From positions 1-9,016 of the forward strand of contig JAEKMB010000107.1 in NCBI GenBank assembly GCA_019508105.1: a stretch of DNA of 9,016 nt, written 5' to 3'. The notes under the pieces were generated by a model. That model was not told where the DNA came from. It saw only the letters and a program-made list of their open reading frames with translations, and did no database searches. Shown piece after piece: positions 1-5,429 of the stretch. The number at the start of each line of letters is the position of its first letter. The stretch's first letter is position 1. The position numbers and the translations under genes were made by a program. This DNA comes from Alphaproteobacteria bacterium. Its GTDB lineage: Bacteria > Pseudomonadota > Alphaproteobacteria > Micropepsales > Micropepsaceae.

Positions 1-66
1 GACGCGCCGGAAACCGCCGCCAACGAGATCAAGTTCTTCTTCCGCGATCTCGACATCGTAGGGTGA
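1..66 (+). CDS. 3' end of an unidentified protein gene (partial)
   Basis: Reading from base 1, the frame is open for 21 codons and ends at the TGA at 64-66. The visible C-terminus reads DAPETAANEIKFFFRDLDIV and then a final G. Codon use is G/C-rich at third positions, like the neighbouring genes, and the frame is followed by a structured gap and a rho-independent terminator. This fits the true end of a + strand gene. The fragment is too short to name a family, and I assign no function. The main alternative is that this is a chance open stretch. Confidence 0.55.
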   Translation, partial: DAPETAANEIKFFFRDLDIVG

Positions 67-107
67 GCCGGGAATAGCTGAAGGTCCAGTGGACCTTCGG
101 CCCCGGC
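67..107. repeat. Intergenic hairpin just after the first stop codon
   Basis: An 8-bp perfect inverted repeat, AAGGTCCA (81-88) and TGGACCTT (90-97), is extended by G80-C98. It is enclosed by an outer pairing of GCCGGG (67-72) with CCCGGC (102-107). There is no T-tract after it, so it is not a normal terminator. It may be a REP-like palindrome or a 3' stabilising structure for the upstream mRNA. The structure is read directly from the sequence; its role is not known. Confidence 0.45.
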
Positions 108-133
108 GAACGGTCGTAGCGACAGCGTGCGGA

Positions 134-159
134 CGCGTCGCGCGACCAAGCGCGACGCG
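134..159. repeat. Perfect 10-bp stem hairpin in the first intergenic gap
   Basis: CGCGTCGCGC (134-143) pairs perfectly with GCGCGACGCG (150-159) around the 6-nt loop GACCAA. A wider flanking pairing of CGGTC (111-115) with GACCG (167-171) would enclose it. It is not followed by T residues. With the hairpin at 67-107 and the terminator at 192-224, it makes this gap unusually rich in secondary structure. It could be part of a dispersed palindromic repeat or a small structured transcript. No known RNA family is recognised. Confidence 0.4.
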
Positions 160-191
160 AGGCCGGGACCGATACAGGCACAATGCTCTTG

Positions 192-224
192 AGGCCTCCG
201 CGTTGCGGGGGCCTTTTTGTTTTT
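192..224 (+). terminator. Rho-independent terminator
   Basis: AGGCCTCCGC (192-201) pairs with GCGGGGGCCT (205-214) through ten pairs, one a G-U wobble, around a GTT loop. The run TTTTGTTTT (215-223) follows. A G/C-rich stem followed by a T-tract is the classical intrinsic terminator layout for + strand transcription. It would end the transcript of the gene whose last codons lie at 1-66, and it isolates that gene from the dehydrogenase that follows. Confidence 0.8.
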
Positions 225-280
225 GATCACAAAAGCGGCTGCCGCCTTTCTGGGCAAATGCGTTGCGTATCCGCGATGCA

Positions 281-298
281 TTCGCGCGCTTGCGCGAA
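281..298. repeat. Small hairpin upstream of the dehydrogenase
   Basis: TTCGCGC (281-287) pairs perfectly with GCGCGAA (292-298) around the loop GCTT. It lies 26 nt before the dehydrogenase ATG and next to the second copy of a 12-nt direct repeat (GACAGCGTGCGG at 121-132 and 311-322). No convincing -35/-10 pair is seen between the terminator at 192-224 and the ATG at 325. Confidence 0.35.
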
Positions 299-324
299 GC
301 TCGGAGCAATGACAGCGTGCGGGA

Positions 325-1065
325 ATGAAGGGAAAAACCGTCATCATCACCGGCGCCACCTCAGGCATTGGCGAAGTCGCCGCAGTCCGCCTAGCAGAGC
401 AGGGCGCCCGCATCGTCTTCGTCGCCCGCGACAAGGCGCGCGCCGACGACACCATGGCCAAACTGCGCAAGGCCAATGCGGGCGCTGACCATGCCGTCCA
501 CATGGCCGATCTTTCGACTCTTGCCGAAATGAAGCGGATCGGCGCCGCGCTGGCGCGCGAACCCCAGATCGACGTGCTGGTCAACAATGCCGGCGCGCTG
601 TTCAACAAAAGGCAGGAAACCGCAGACGGGCTGGAGATGACCTTTGCCCTGAACCACATGGCCTATTTCGTCATCACCAACCTTTTGCTGGACAGGCTGC
701 AGCCCGGCGCGCGCATTGTCACGGTGGCGTCCAACGCCCATCGCGGCGCCGGGCTCGATTTCGACGATCTGCAGTCGCGCAAGGGCTATGTGGGCTTTCC
801 GGTCTATTCCAAGAGCAAGCTCGCCAACATCCTGTTCAACCGCGAATTGGCGCGGCGCAGCCCCGCCGGCGTCACCGCCAATGCCCTTCAGCCGGAGGAA
901 GGCGCCCGCACCATTATCTATCTTGCCTCCTCGCCTGAGGTGGCCGGCGTGACGGGCGAATATTTCTACGAATGCAAGCCCACCACCCCAACCGCGGAAG
1001 CGCGCAACGACGATGATGCGCGGCGGTTGTGGGAAATATCCGAACAGATCGCGGGGCCGCTGTGA
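325..1065 (+). CDS. Short-chain dehydrogenase/reductase, retinol-dehydrogenase type, with probable internal deletion
   Basis: A 246-residue NAD(P)-dependent oxidoreductase of the SDR superfamily. Visible features in order are the Rossmann glycine motif TGATSGIG (9-16), NNAG (87-90), catalytic Ser136 in VAS, and Y161SKSK165 supplying the catalytic Tyr and Lys. The C-terminus EEGARTIIYLASSPEVAGVTG to ARRLWEIS matches the retinol dehydrogenase (RDH11-14-like) and bacterial relatives. In that family, about 30 residues containing the PG-x-x-x-T cofactor motif and the substrate loop lie between ANALHPG and PEEGA. Here ALQP (187-190) runs straight into EEGA in frame, so the block appears deleted and activity is doubtful. 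The ATG at 325 is the only sensible start, because an in-frame TGA lies at 310-312 and MKGKTVIITG is a normal family N-terminus. No well-spaced Shine-Dalgarno is present. The physiological substrate is unknown. Confidence 0.82.
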   Translation: MKGKTVIITGATSGIGEVAAVRLAEQGARIVFVARDKARADDTMAKLRKANAGADHAVHMADLSTLAEMKRIGAALAREPQIDVLVNNAGALFNKRQETADGLEMTFALNHMAYFVITNLLLDRLQPGARIVTVASNAHRGAGLDFDDLQSRKGYVGFPVYSKSKLANILFNRELARRSPAGVTANALQPEEGARTIIYLASSPEVAGVTGEYFYECKPTTPTAEARNDDDARRLWEISEQIAGPL

Positions 1066-1352
1066 TCGGCGAACATGGCCACAAGGTCATTCAGGCCGCC
1101 TTGCTGTTCTTTTCGCTTTATATGCTGTGTGGTTTTGGCGTCTTCTGGCGCGACACCTTGCCGGACGGAGCGACCAAGACGACGACCTATACGCTCTACC
1201 GCACCGTGCCGCCGCCGCCGGAAGGCCCGCGCTTCTGCCAGTTCCTGGACACCGGCAAATATGGCGCGGTGGGGCCGTGCAATTTCGTGCCGCCTTTTGT
1301 GTGGTGGCTGGAAAAGCGCCACCGGGAGAAGAATTACACGATCAAGCTGTGA
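1062..1352 (+). CDS. Small single-span membrane protein of unknown function
   Basis: A 96-residue protein if started at the GTG at 1062. That GTG overlaps the dehydrogenase stop as GTGA, suggesting translational coupling. An in-frame GTG at 1029 is an alternative but would sit deep inside the upstream gene. Residues about 9-29 form one hydrophobic segment (ALLFFSLYMLCGFGVFW), followed by a T/Y-rich and proline-rich stretch (TVPPPPEGPRF), two cysteines (C59, C73) and a basic tail ([13 protein letters not shown]). Third codon positions are strongly G/C, supporting real coding. I do not recognise the family. The last 11 bases overlap the 3' end of purN on the other strand, so the two genes converge with no space for a terminator. 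Confidence 0.6.
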   Translation: MIGEHGHKVIQAALLFFSLYMLCGFGVFWRDTLPDGATKTTTYTLYRTVPPPPEGPRFCQFLDTGKYGAVGPCNFVPPFVWWLEKRHREKNYTIKL

Positions 1353-1935
1353 AGACAGCCAGTCCGTTCTTCAAAGCGACCTTGTCCGTAGCCAAGAGCT
1401 TCAGCGCTTCGGGATAAAGCTTCAGCTCCACGACCAGCACCCGCTCCGCCAACGCCTGCGGCGTGTCGTCCGGATGCACGGGAACGGTCGCGCGCGCGAT
1501 CACCGGTCCGGCATCCAGTTCCGGCACCACAAAATGTACCGAGGCGCCAGACAGGACGTCACCCGCCTCGATCACCCGCTCATGCACCCGCGTGCCGCGA
1601 TAGGCGGGCAGCAGGGAGGGATGGATGTTGATCAGCTTTCCTTCCCAGCCGCGCACAAATCCGTCGGACAGGATGCGCATGAAGCCGGCCAGCACCACGA
1701 GTTCGGCGCCCGCCGCGCGCAAGGCCCCATCCACTTCGGCATCGAAGGCTTCACGGGTCTTGCCGGTGTGGGGAATGACCAGGGTGGCGATGCCCGCTGT
1801 CTGTGCCTTGTCCAGCCCGGCGGCGCCTTCGACATTGGAAATCACCAGGATGACACGATAGCTGGCATCCTGCGCCGCGATCAGGGCGCCCAGGTTGCTG
1901 CCGCGCCCGGAGATGAGGACGGCAACTCGCTTCAA
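1342..1935 (-). CDS. purN: Phosphoribosylglycinamide formyltransferase (GART)
   Basis: A 197-residue cytosolic enzyme of de novo purine synthesis that transfers the formyl group of 10-formyltetrahydrofolate to GAR, giving FGAR. The N-terminal phosphate-binding motif SGRGSNL (9-15) is present. The family signature [12 protein letters not shown] gives catalytic N103 and H105, and D141 in PELDAGPVI completes the triad (E. coli N106, H108, D144). Length is normal for the family. The start codon is TTG (1935-1933), which overlaps the purM stop as TTGA. The resulting N-terminus, [15 protein letters not shown], is exactly what the family expects, so translation is probably coupled to purM. The gene ends 11 bases inside the convergent small membrane gene. 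Identification is secure. Confidence 0.96.
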   Translation of the reverse strand: MKRVAVLISGRGSNLGALIAAQDASYRVILVISNVEGAAGLDKAQTAGIATLVIPHTGKTREAFDAEVDGALRAAGAELVVLAGFMRILSDGFVRGWEGKLINIHPSLLPAYRGTRVHERVIEAGDVLSGASVHFVVPELDAGPVIARATVPVHPDDTPQALAERVLVVELKLYPEALKLLATDKVALKNGLAVFTA

Positions 1936-2999
1936 AGCTTCAGCGTCCCGAGATAGACGACCTTCGCCTCACCGGTCCCGGAAGTCAGCTTGCCGATGCG
2001 CACGGCCATGTCGCCATTCTGCTGGAAGGCGGCCATCACCGCATCCACATGGCTCTCATCCGTCACCGCCACCATGCCGATGCCGCAATTGAAGGTGCGC
2101 AGCATTTCGCTTTCGGCAATGCCGGCGGTCCTGGCCAGCCATTGGAACACCGGCAGCACCGTGACGGCAGCCAAATCCACTTCCCCGTCCAGCCCTCCCG
2201 GCAGGCAGTGCGGCAGGTTGTCGGTGATGCCGCCGCCGGTGATATGCGCCAAGCCCTTGACGCCGCCGGCCTTCATCGCCTCCAGGCAGCTACGCACATA
2301 CAGCCGCGTCGGTGTCAGCAACGCTTCGCCCAAAGTCTTGCCCGCTGCGAAGGGCGCGGCATCGTTCAGCGACAGCCCGCTTTTCTCCACCACCTTGCGG
2401 ACCAGCGAAAAGCCGTTGGAATGGACGCCTGACGAGGCCACGCCGATCAGCACATCGCCCGCTTTCATCGCGCCCAGCTTGGGCAGGATGTCGCCGCGTT
2501 CCACCGCGCCCACCGCAAAGCCGGCCAGATCGAAATCGCCCTTGGCATAGAGGCCAGGCATCTCCGCCGTCTCGCCGCCGATCAGGGCGCAGCCGGATTC
2601 CTTGCAGGCCCGCGCGATGCCTTCTACCGTCACCGCCGCGGCCTCCACCTCCAGCTTGCCGGTGGCATAATAATCCAGGAAGAAAAGCGGCTCGGCGCCC
2701 TGTACCACAATGTCGTTGACGCACATGGCGACCAGGTTCTGGCCGATATTCTCAAAGCGCCTGGTATCGATCGCCAGTTTGAGCTTGGTGCCCACCCCAT
2801 CGGTTCCCGCCACCAGAATGGGATCCGCAAAGCCCGCCGCCTTGAGGTCGAACAGACCGCCGAAACCACCCAGATCAGCATCGGCGCCGCGCCGCCGGGT
2901 CGCCTTGGCGGCCGGGCCGATGCGCTCCACCAGCGCCTCGCCGGCATCGATATCGACGCCTGCGTCTTTATAAGTCAGGCCATTTTCAGGAAAAGGCAT
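1932..2999 (-). CDS. purM: Phosphoribosylformylglycinamidine cyclo-ligase (AIR synthetase)
   Basis: A 355-residue ATP-dependent enzyme that closes FGAM to aminoimidazole ribonucleotide in the cytosolic purine pathway. Family motifs appear in order: [11 protein letters not shown] (10-20), the glycine-rich [12 protein letters not shown] (65-76), CVNDI (93-97), GGETAEMPG (141-149), [11 protein letters not shown] (191-201), [12 protein letters not shown] (252-263) and TFNCGIGM (302-309). Length is normal. After DNLP the usual Arg is His264, a small departure. The start is the ATG at 2999, because YKDAGVDI normally begins about ten residues in. No strong Shine-Dalgarno sits directly before it. A possible 32-codon reading frame overlaps the start by 14 nt and could feed ribosomes into it. 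It is the first gene of the purM-purN operon. Confidence 0.96.
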   Translation of the reverse strand: MPFPENGLTYKDAGVDIDAGEALVERIGPAAKATRRRGADADLGGFGGLFDLKAAGFADPILVAGTDGVGTKLKLAIDTRRFENIGQNLVAMCVNDIVVQGAEPLFFLDYYATGKLEVEAAAVTVEGIARACKESGCALIGGETAEMPGLYAKGDFDLAGFAVGAVERGDILPKLGAMKAGDVLIGVASSGVHSNGFSLVRKVVEKSGLSLNDAAPFAAGKTLGEALLTPTRLYVRSCLEAMKAGGVKGLAHITGGGITDNLPHCLPGGLDGEVDLAAVTVLPVFQWLARTAGIAESEMLRTFNCGIGMVAVTDESHVDAVMAAFQQNGDMAVRIGKLTSGTGEAKVVYLGTLKL

Positions 3000-3084
3000 G
3001 GATCTCGTTTAAATAGCCGATGCAGGCGGCGCAAGGCGGCTCGGGCGGCTGCGCACAGGACCGGGATTTTTCCTGTTTTGGCAT
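2986..3084 (-). CDS. Possible 32-residue cysteine-containing leader peptide ahead of purM
   Basis: An ATG at 3084-3082 opens a 32-codon frame ending in TGA at 2988-2986. It overlaps the purM start by 14 nt in a different frame. A strong purine run, GGAGGAAGG (3104-3096 read on the - strand), lies 11 nt before the ATG, whereas purM itself has no clear ribosome site. The peptide begins [10 protein letters not shown] and has a C-x7-C-x2-C arrangement (C10, C18, C21) with a proline-rich centre ([10 protein letters not shown]). I do not recognise it. It could be a translated leader coupled to purM, or a chance frame with a fortuitous purine run. Third-position composition is not decisive. Confidence 0.3.
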   Translation of the reverse strand: MPKQEKSRSCAQPPEPPCAACIGYLNEIHAFS

Positions 3085-3150
3085 GATGTTAGGTGCCTTC
3101 CTCCGGTCATCATCGGCCGGTATAGTCACCGCGCTCAAGGCAGGCTTTTC
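3000..3150. promoter_or_regulatory. Divergent gap between purM and the DUF2066 gene
   Basis: These 150 bp lie between genes that point away from each other, so promoters for both directions must lie here or nearby. On the + strand, TATAGT (3121-3126) is a reasonable -10 hexamer 24 nt before the ATG, but the matching -35 (around TTCCTC, 3098-3103) is poor. AAGGCAGG (3137-3144), 6 nt before the ATG at 3151, is a good Shine-Dalgarno for the DUF2066 gene. On the - strand no clear promoter hexamers stand out. No purine-responsive operator or riboswitch is recognised. Confidence 0.35.
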
Positions 3151-4182
3151 ATGACCGTTCGTGCACTTTTCTTCTTTGCCGCCGCCTTGGCCCTGGCGGT
3201 GCCCGCTTCGGCGCAAGATTCCCTTTATACGGTTTCCGGGGTCCATGTGGATGCCGGCGCCGCCTCCACCACCGAGGCGTTCAACGCCGCCATCGCCCAG
3301 GGGCGCGGCAAGGCGTTCCAGATTCTCTATCGCCGTCTCACCCGCCAGGCCGACTGGGCCAGGCAGCCGGCGTTGGATGCCGCATCCCTGGTGCGCATGG
3401 GCCGCGGCTATACCGTGGCCAATGAGCGGCGTTCCACCACCCGTTATGTCGCCGACGTCACCTACACTTTCAATCCCGATGCGGTGGCGCGTACGCTGCG
3501 TGCCGCCCAGATCGCCTATTCCCAGGCGCCGGTGCGCCGCATCCTGGTGATCCCCATGTCGCCCGGCGTCAGTCATGGTCCCTGGGCCACGGCGCTGCAG
3601 GCGCCCGCCTTCCGGGAGTCGCTGGTGCCCTTCACGGTGTCGGCCACCGAAGACGATGCCGCGCTGGCGGCACTGAACTTCGATACCGCGACCTGGAACG
3701 ATGTCTCTGCGGTGGCGGTCAAGAACCATGTCAGCGAAGTCGGGTTGGTGCAGGCGCTATATGCCAACGGCAAGATGACGGTGAACATCCGCCGGCTGGG
3801 CGCGGGCGAGCAGCCCGCCAAGGTCAGCATCGATGTCCCCATGCTCCAGACTGGGGGCACCACCTACCCGGCGGCGGCGCAGGCTGCGGTGCGCGCCATG
3901 GAGGATCTGTGGAAGACGCGCAGCGCCATTGATTCTTCCCAGCGGGGGCGGCTGACCGCCGATGTGCGCATCGCCAGCCTGGAACAATGGGGCGAGATTC
4001 AGAGCGCGCTGGCCGGCGTCAGCAATGTCACCGGCGTGACGGTGACGGCGATGGACATGAATTTTGCCCGCATCAATCTGGGCTATATGGGCGGTGTCGA
4101 GCAGTTGCGCGAGGCTGTCGCCGCGGCGGGGCTGTCGCTGACCAATCGCGGCGGGCAATGGATGCTCGCCAAGACTCCATGA
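3151..4182 (+). CDS. Exported DUF2066 family protein
   Basis: A 343-residue protein with a clear Sec signal peptide: hydrophobic residues 5-17 and a signal peptidase I site ASA (19-21) before QDS. The mature N-terminus SLYTVSGVHVDAGAASTTEAFNAAIAQG and the following KAFQILYRRLTR stretch match the DUF2066 pattern (Y-x-V-x-G-V-x-VD, then a helix ending in a basic R-L segment). The rest is alternating alpha/beta with no catalytic motif that I can name. The family is of unknown function, probably periplasmic or envelope-associated. The start has a good ribosome site (AAGGCAGG, 6 nt spacing). Its stop overlaps the next ATG as ATGA, so it is probably co-transcribed and coupled with the phosphatidyltransferase, hinting at an envelope role. 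Confidence 0.82.
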   Translation: MTVRALFFFAAALALAVPASAQDSLYTVSGVHVDAGAASTTEAFNAAIAQGRGKAFQILYRRLTRQADWARQPALDAASLVRMGRGYTVANERRSTTRYVADVTYTFNPDAVARTLRAAQIAYSQAPVRRILVIPMSPGVSHGPWATALQAPAFRESLVPFTVSATEDDAALAALNFDTATWNDVSAVAVKNHVSEVGLVQALYANGKMTVNIRRLGAGEQPAKVSIDVPMLQTGGTTYPAAAQAAVRAMEDLWKTRSAIDSSQRGRLTADVRIASLEQWGEIQSALAGVSNVTGVTVTAMDMNFARINLGYMGGVEQLREAVAAAGLSLTNRGGQWMLAKTP

Positions 4183-4727
4183 TCCGCCATGTACCGAACC
4201 TGCTTTCGGCATTGCGGCTGCTGGCTGCGCCCCTGGCGGCTTGGCTGATTTATAGCGGCCACGACACCGCCGCGCTTCTGGTGTTCACCGCGGCGGGTGC
4301 CAGCGACGGGCTGGACGGCTTTGTGGCGCGGCGCTGGGGCGCGACGTCCAACTTCGGCGCCTGGCTGGATCCGGCCGCCGACAAATTCCTGATGCTGCTG
4401 TGCCTGGCGGCGCTCTGGACTATTGGCGTGACGCCGCCCTGGCTGCTGGCGCTGGTGGCGTCGCGTGATCTGATCATCGCCGCCGGTTGGGCGATGATCA
4501 AGTTCCTGGGGCTGCAGATGGCCACCAGCCCGCTGTTCCTGGGCAAGCTCTCCACCATGGCGCAGGTGCTTTACATCTTCGCGGCGCTTCTTCTTCTGGC
4601 CTCCGACCTGGATGCGCCGCGGCTGATGCTGGCTGCGGCCTGGATCTGCGCCGGCTTCACTTTGCTGTCGGCCATCGCCTATGCCGGCCTTTTGCTGCGC
4701 GCCGCCGGAAGGCATGCCGCCCAGTGA
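4179..4727 (+). CDS. CDP-alcohol phosphatidyltransferase (PgsA-like)
   Basis: A 182-residue integral membrane enzyme. The complete family signature D-x2-DG-x2-AR-x8-G-x3-D-x3-D is visible: D43, D46, G47, A50, R51, G60, D64 and D68 (DGLDGFVARRWG to GAWLDPAADK). This is the metal and CDP-diacylglycerol site. Hydrophobic segments follow at about 71-88, 92-108, 128-142 and 150-175. NLLSALRL near the N-terminus and GKLSTMAQ (122-129) resemble glycerol-3-phosphate acceptors (PgsA, giving phosphatidylglycerophosphate). A cardiolipin-synthase-like member is the main alternative, so no symbol is given. The ATG overlaps the DUF2066 stop (ATGA). The stop lies 7 nt before the hdaA GTG, in keeping with one operon. 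Confidence 0.87.
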   Translation: MIRHVPNLLSALRLLAAPLAAWLIYSGHDTAALLVFTAAGASDGLDGFVARRWGATSNFGAWLDPAADKFLMLLCLAALWTIGVTPPWLLALVASRDLIIAAGWAMIKFLGLQMATSPLFLGKLSTMAQVLYIFAALLLLASDLDAPRLMLAAAWICAGFTLLSAIAYAGLLLRAAGRHAAQ

Positions 4728-4734
4728 GGATGAC

Positions 4735-5382
4735 GTGACCCAGCTTGTCCTTCCGCTGGAATTGCGCAGCGCGCAGGGGCGCGCCGATTTCATTGTCGCG
4801 CCGGGCAATGCGCGCGCCGTGGCCTTTATCGATTCCTTTCCCCATTGGCCCGCGCCGGCGGCGGCGCTGTACGGGCCGCCGGCTTCCGGCAAGTCGCATC
4901 TGGCGGCGGTGTGGGCCGGCAAGGCCGGCGCCACGGTGATGGATGCCGCCGACCTCAGCAGCGGCATTCCCGATGGCCCGCTGGTGGTGGAGAATGTGGG
5001 ACGAGGCGTGGCCGAGGCGCCACTGTTCGCCCTGCTGGAACGGGGGGCGCCTTTGCTGCTGACGTCTTTGGCGGCGCCGCCCGATTGGCCGGTGGCTTTG
5101 CCGGATCTGGTATCGCGCAGCCGCGCGCTGCTGGCCTTTGCGTTATGGGCGCCGGACGACGCCTTGCTGATGAGCCTGGCTGTCAAGCTGTTCGCCGACC
5201 GCCAGCTTGCCGTGCCCGAAAGCGTGATAGCCCATATGATCCGCAGCCTGGAGCGGTCCCCAGGGGCGATCCGCGATTTTGTGGCCCAGGCCGATGCCGC
5301 CGCCCTGGTCGCCAAGCGACCGGTAAACTTGAGCCTTATCAAGGACTTGCTGCAAGGACCACCGCCGCCGCGGCTGTTTTGA
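4735..5382 (+). CDS. hdaA: HdaA-type regulatory inactivator of DnaA
   Basis: A 215-residue AAA+ DnaA-like protein without a DNA-binding domain IV. With the beta clamp it stimulates hydrolysis of DnaA-ATP and prevents over-initiation of replication. QLVLPL (3-8) is a classic clamp-binding motif at the extreme N-terminus. Walker A is GPPASGKS (47-54). LVVEN (83-87) sits at Walker B but lacks the usual acidic pair. LLLTS (107-111), PPDW and LPDLVSR (122-128) follow the sensor I/Box VI region of the DnaA/Hda family, and RSPGAIRDFV (174-183) resembles sensor II. The GTG at 4735 is chosen because GAGGA (4726-4730) lies just upstream and it places the clamp motif at residue 3. The ATG at 4714, overlapping the previous gene by 14 nt, would add seven residues. 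The locus next to ppk1 supports the call. Confidence 0.88.
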   Translation: MTQLVLPLELRSAQGRADFIVAPGNARAVAFIDSFPHWPAPAAALYGPPASGKSHLAAVWAGKAGATVMDAADLSSGIPDGPLVVENVGRGVAEAPLFALLERGAPLLLTSLAAPPDWPVALPDLVSRSRALLAFALWAPDDALLMSLAVKLFADRQLAVPESVIAHMIRSLERSPGAIRDFVAQADAAALVAKRPVNLSLIKDLLQGPPPPRLF

Positions 5383-5429
5383 CGTCTCTATGTCATGACA
5401 ATTTCACTCTTGGGGAGCTAGGCTAGGGC

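Noticed and set aside
281..325. A normal Shine-Dalgarno for the dehydrogenase
   Set aside because: GGGA touches the ATG and GGAG (303-306) is about 18 nt away; neither has usable spacing.
183..488. A 101-codon + strand frame starting just before the terminator
   Set aside because: It begins across the terminator hairpin and continues out of frame through the dehydrogenase, with an arginine/histidine-rich translation. It is a shadow.
1075..1956. A 293-codon + strand frame over the small membrane gene and purN
   Set aside because: Its translation is basic, low-complexity and antisense to the secure purN gene.
2986..3729. The full 247-codon - strand frame reaching into the DUF2066 gene
   Set aside because: Most of it is antisense to the signal-peptide-bearing DUF2066 gene. 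Only the last 32 codons with their own purine run were kept, as a low-confidence candidate.
4083..5342. A 419-codon - strand frame across DUF2066, the phosphatidyltransferase and hdaA
   Set aside because: It spans three confidently identified + strand genes and has low-complexity composition (S, A, R, Q, G); it is a G+C shadow.
5394..5426. A possible promoter before ppk1 (ATGACA at 5394-5399, TAGGCT near 5418-5423)
   Set aside because: The -10 match is weak and the start site would fall at or after the ATG. Co-transcription with hdaA is equally plausible.
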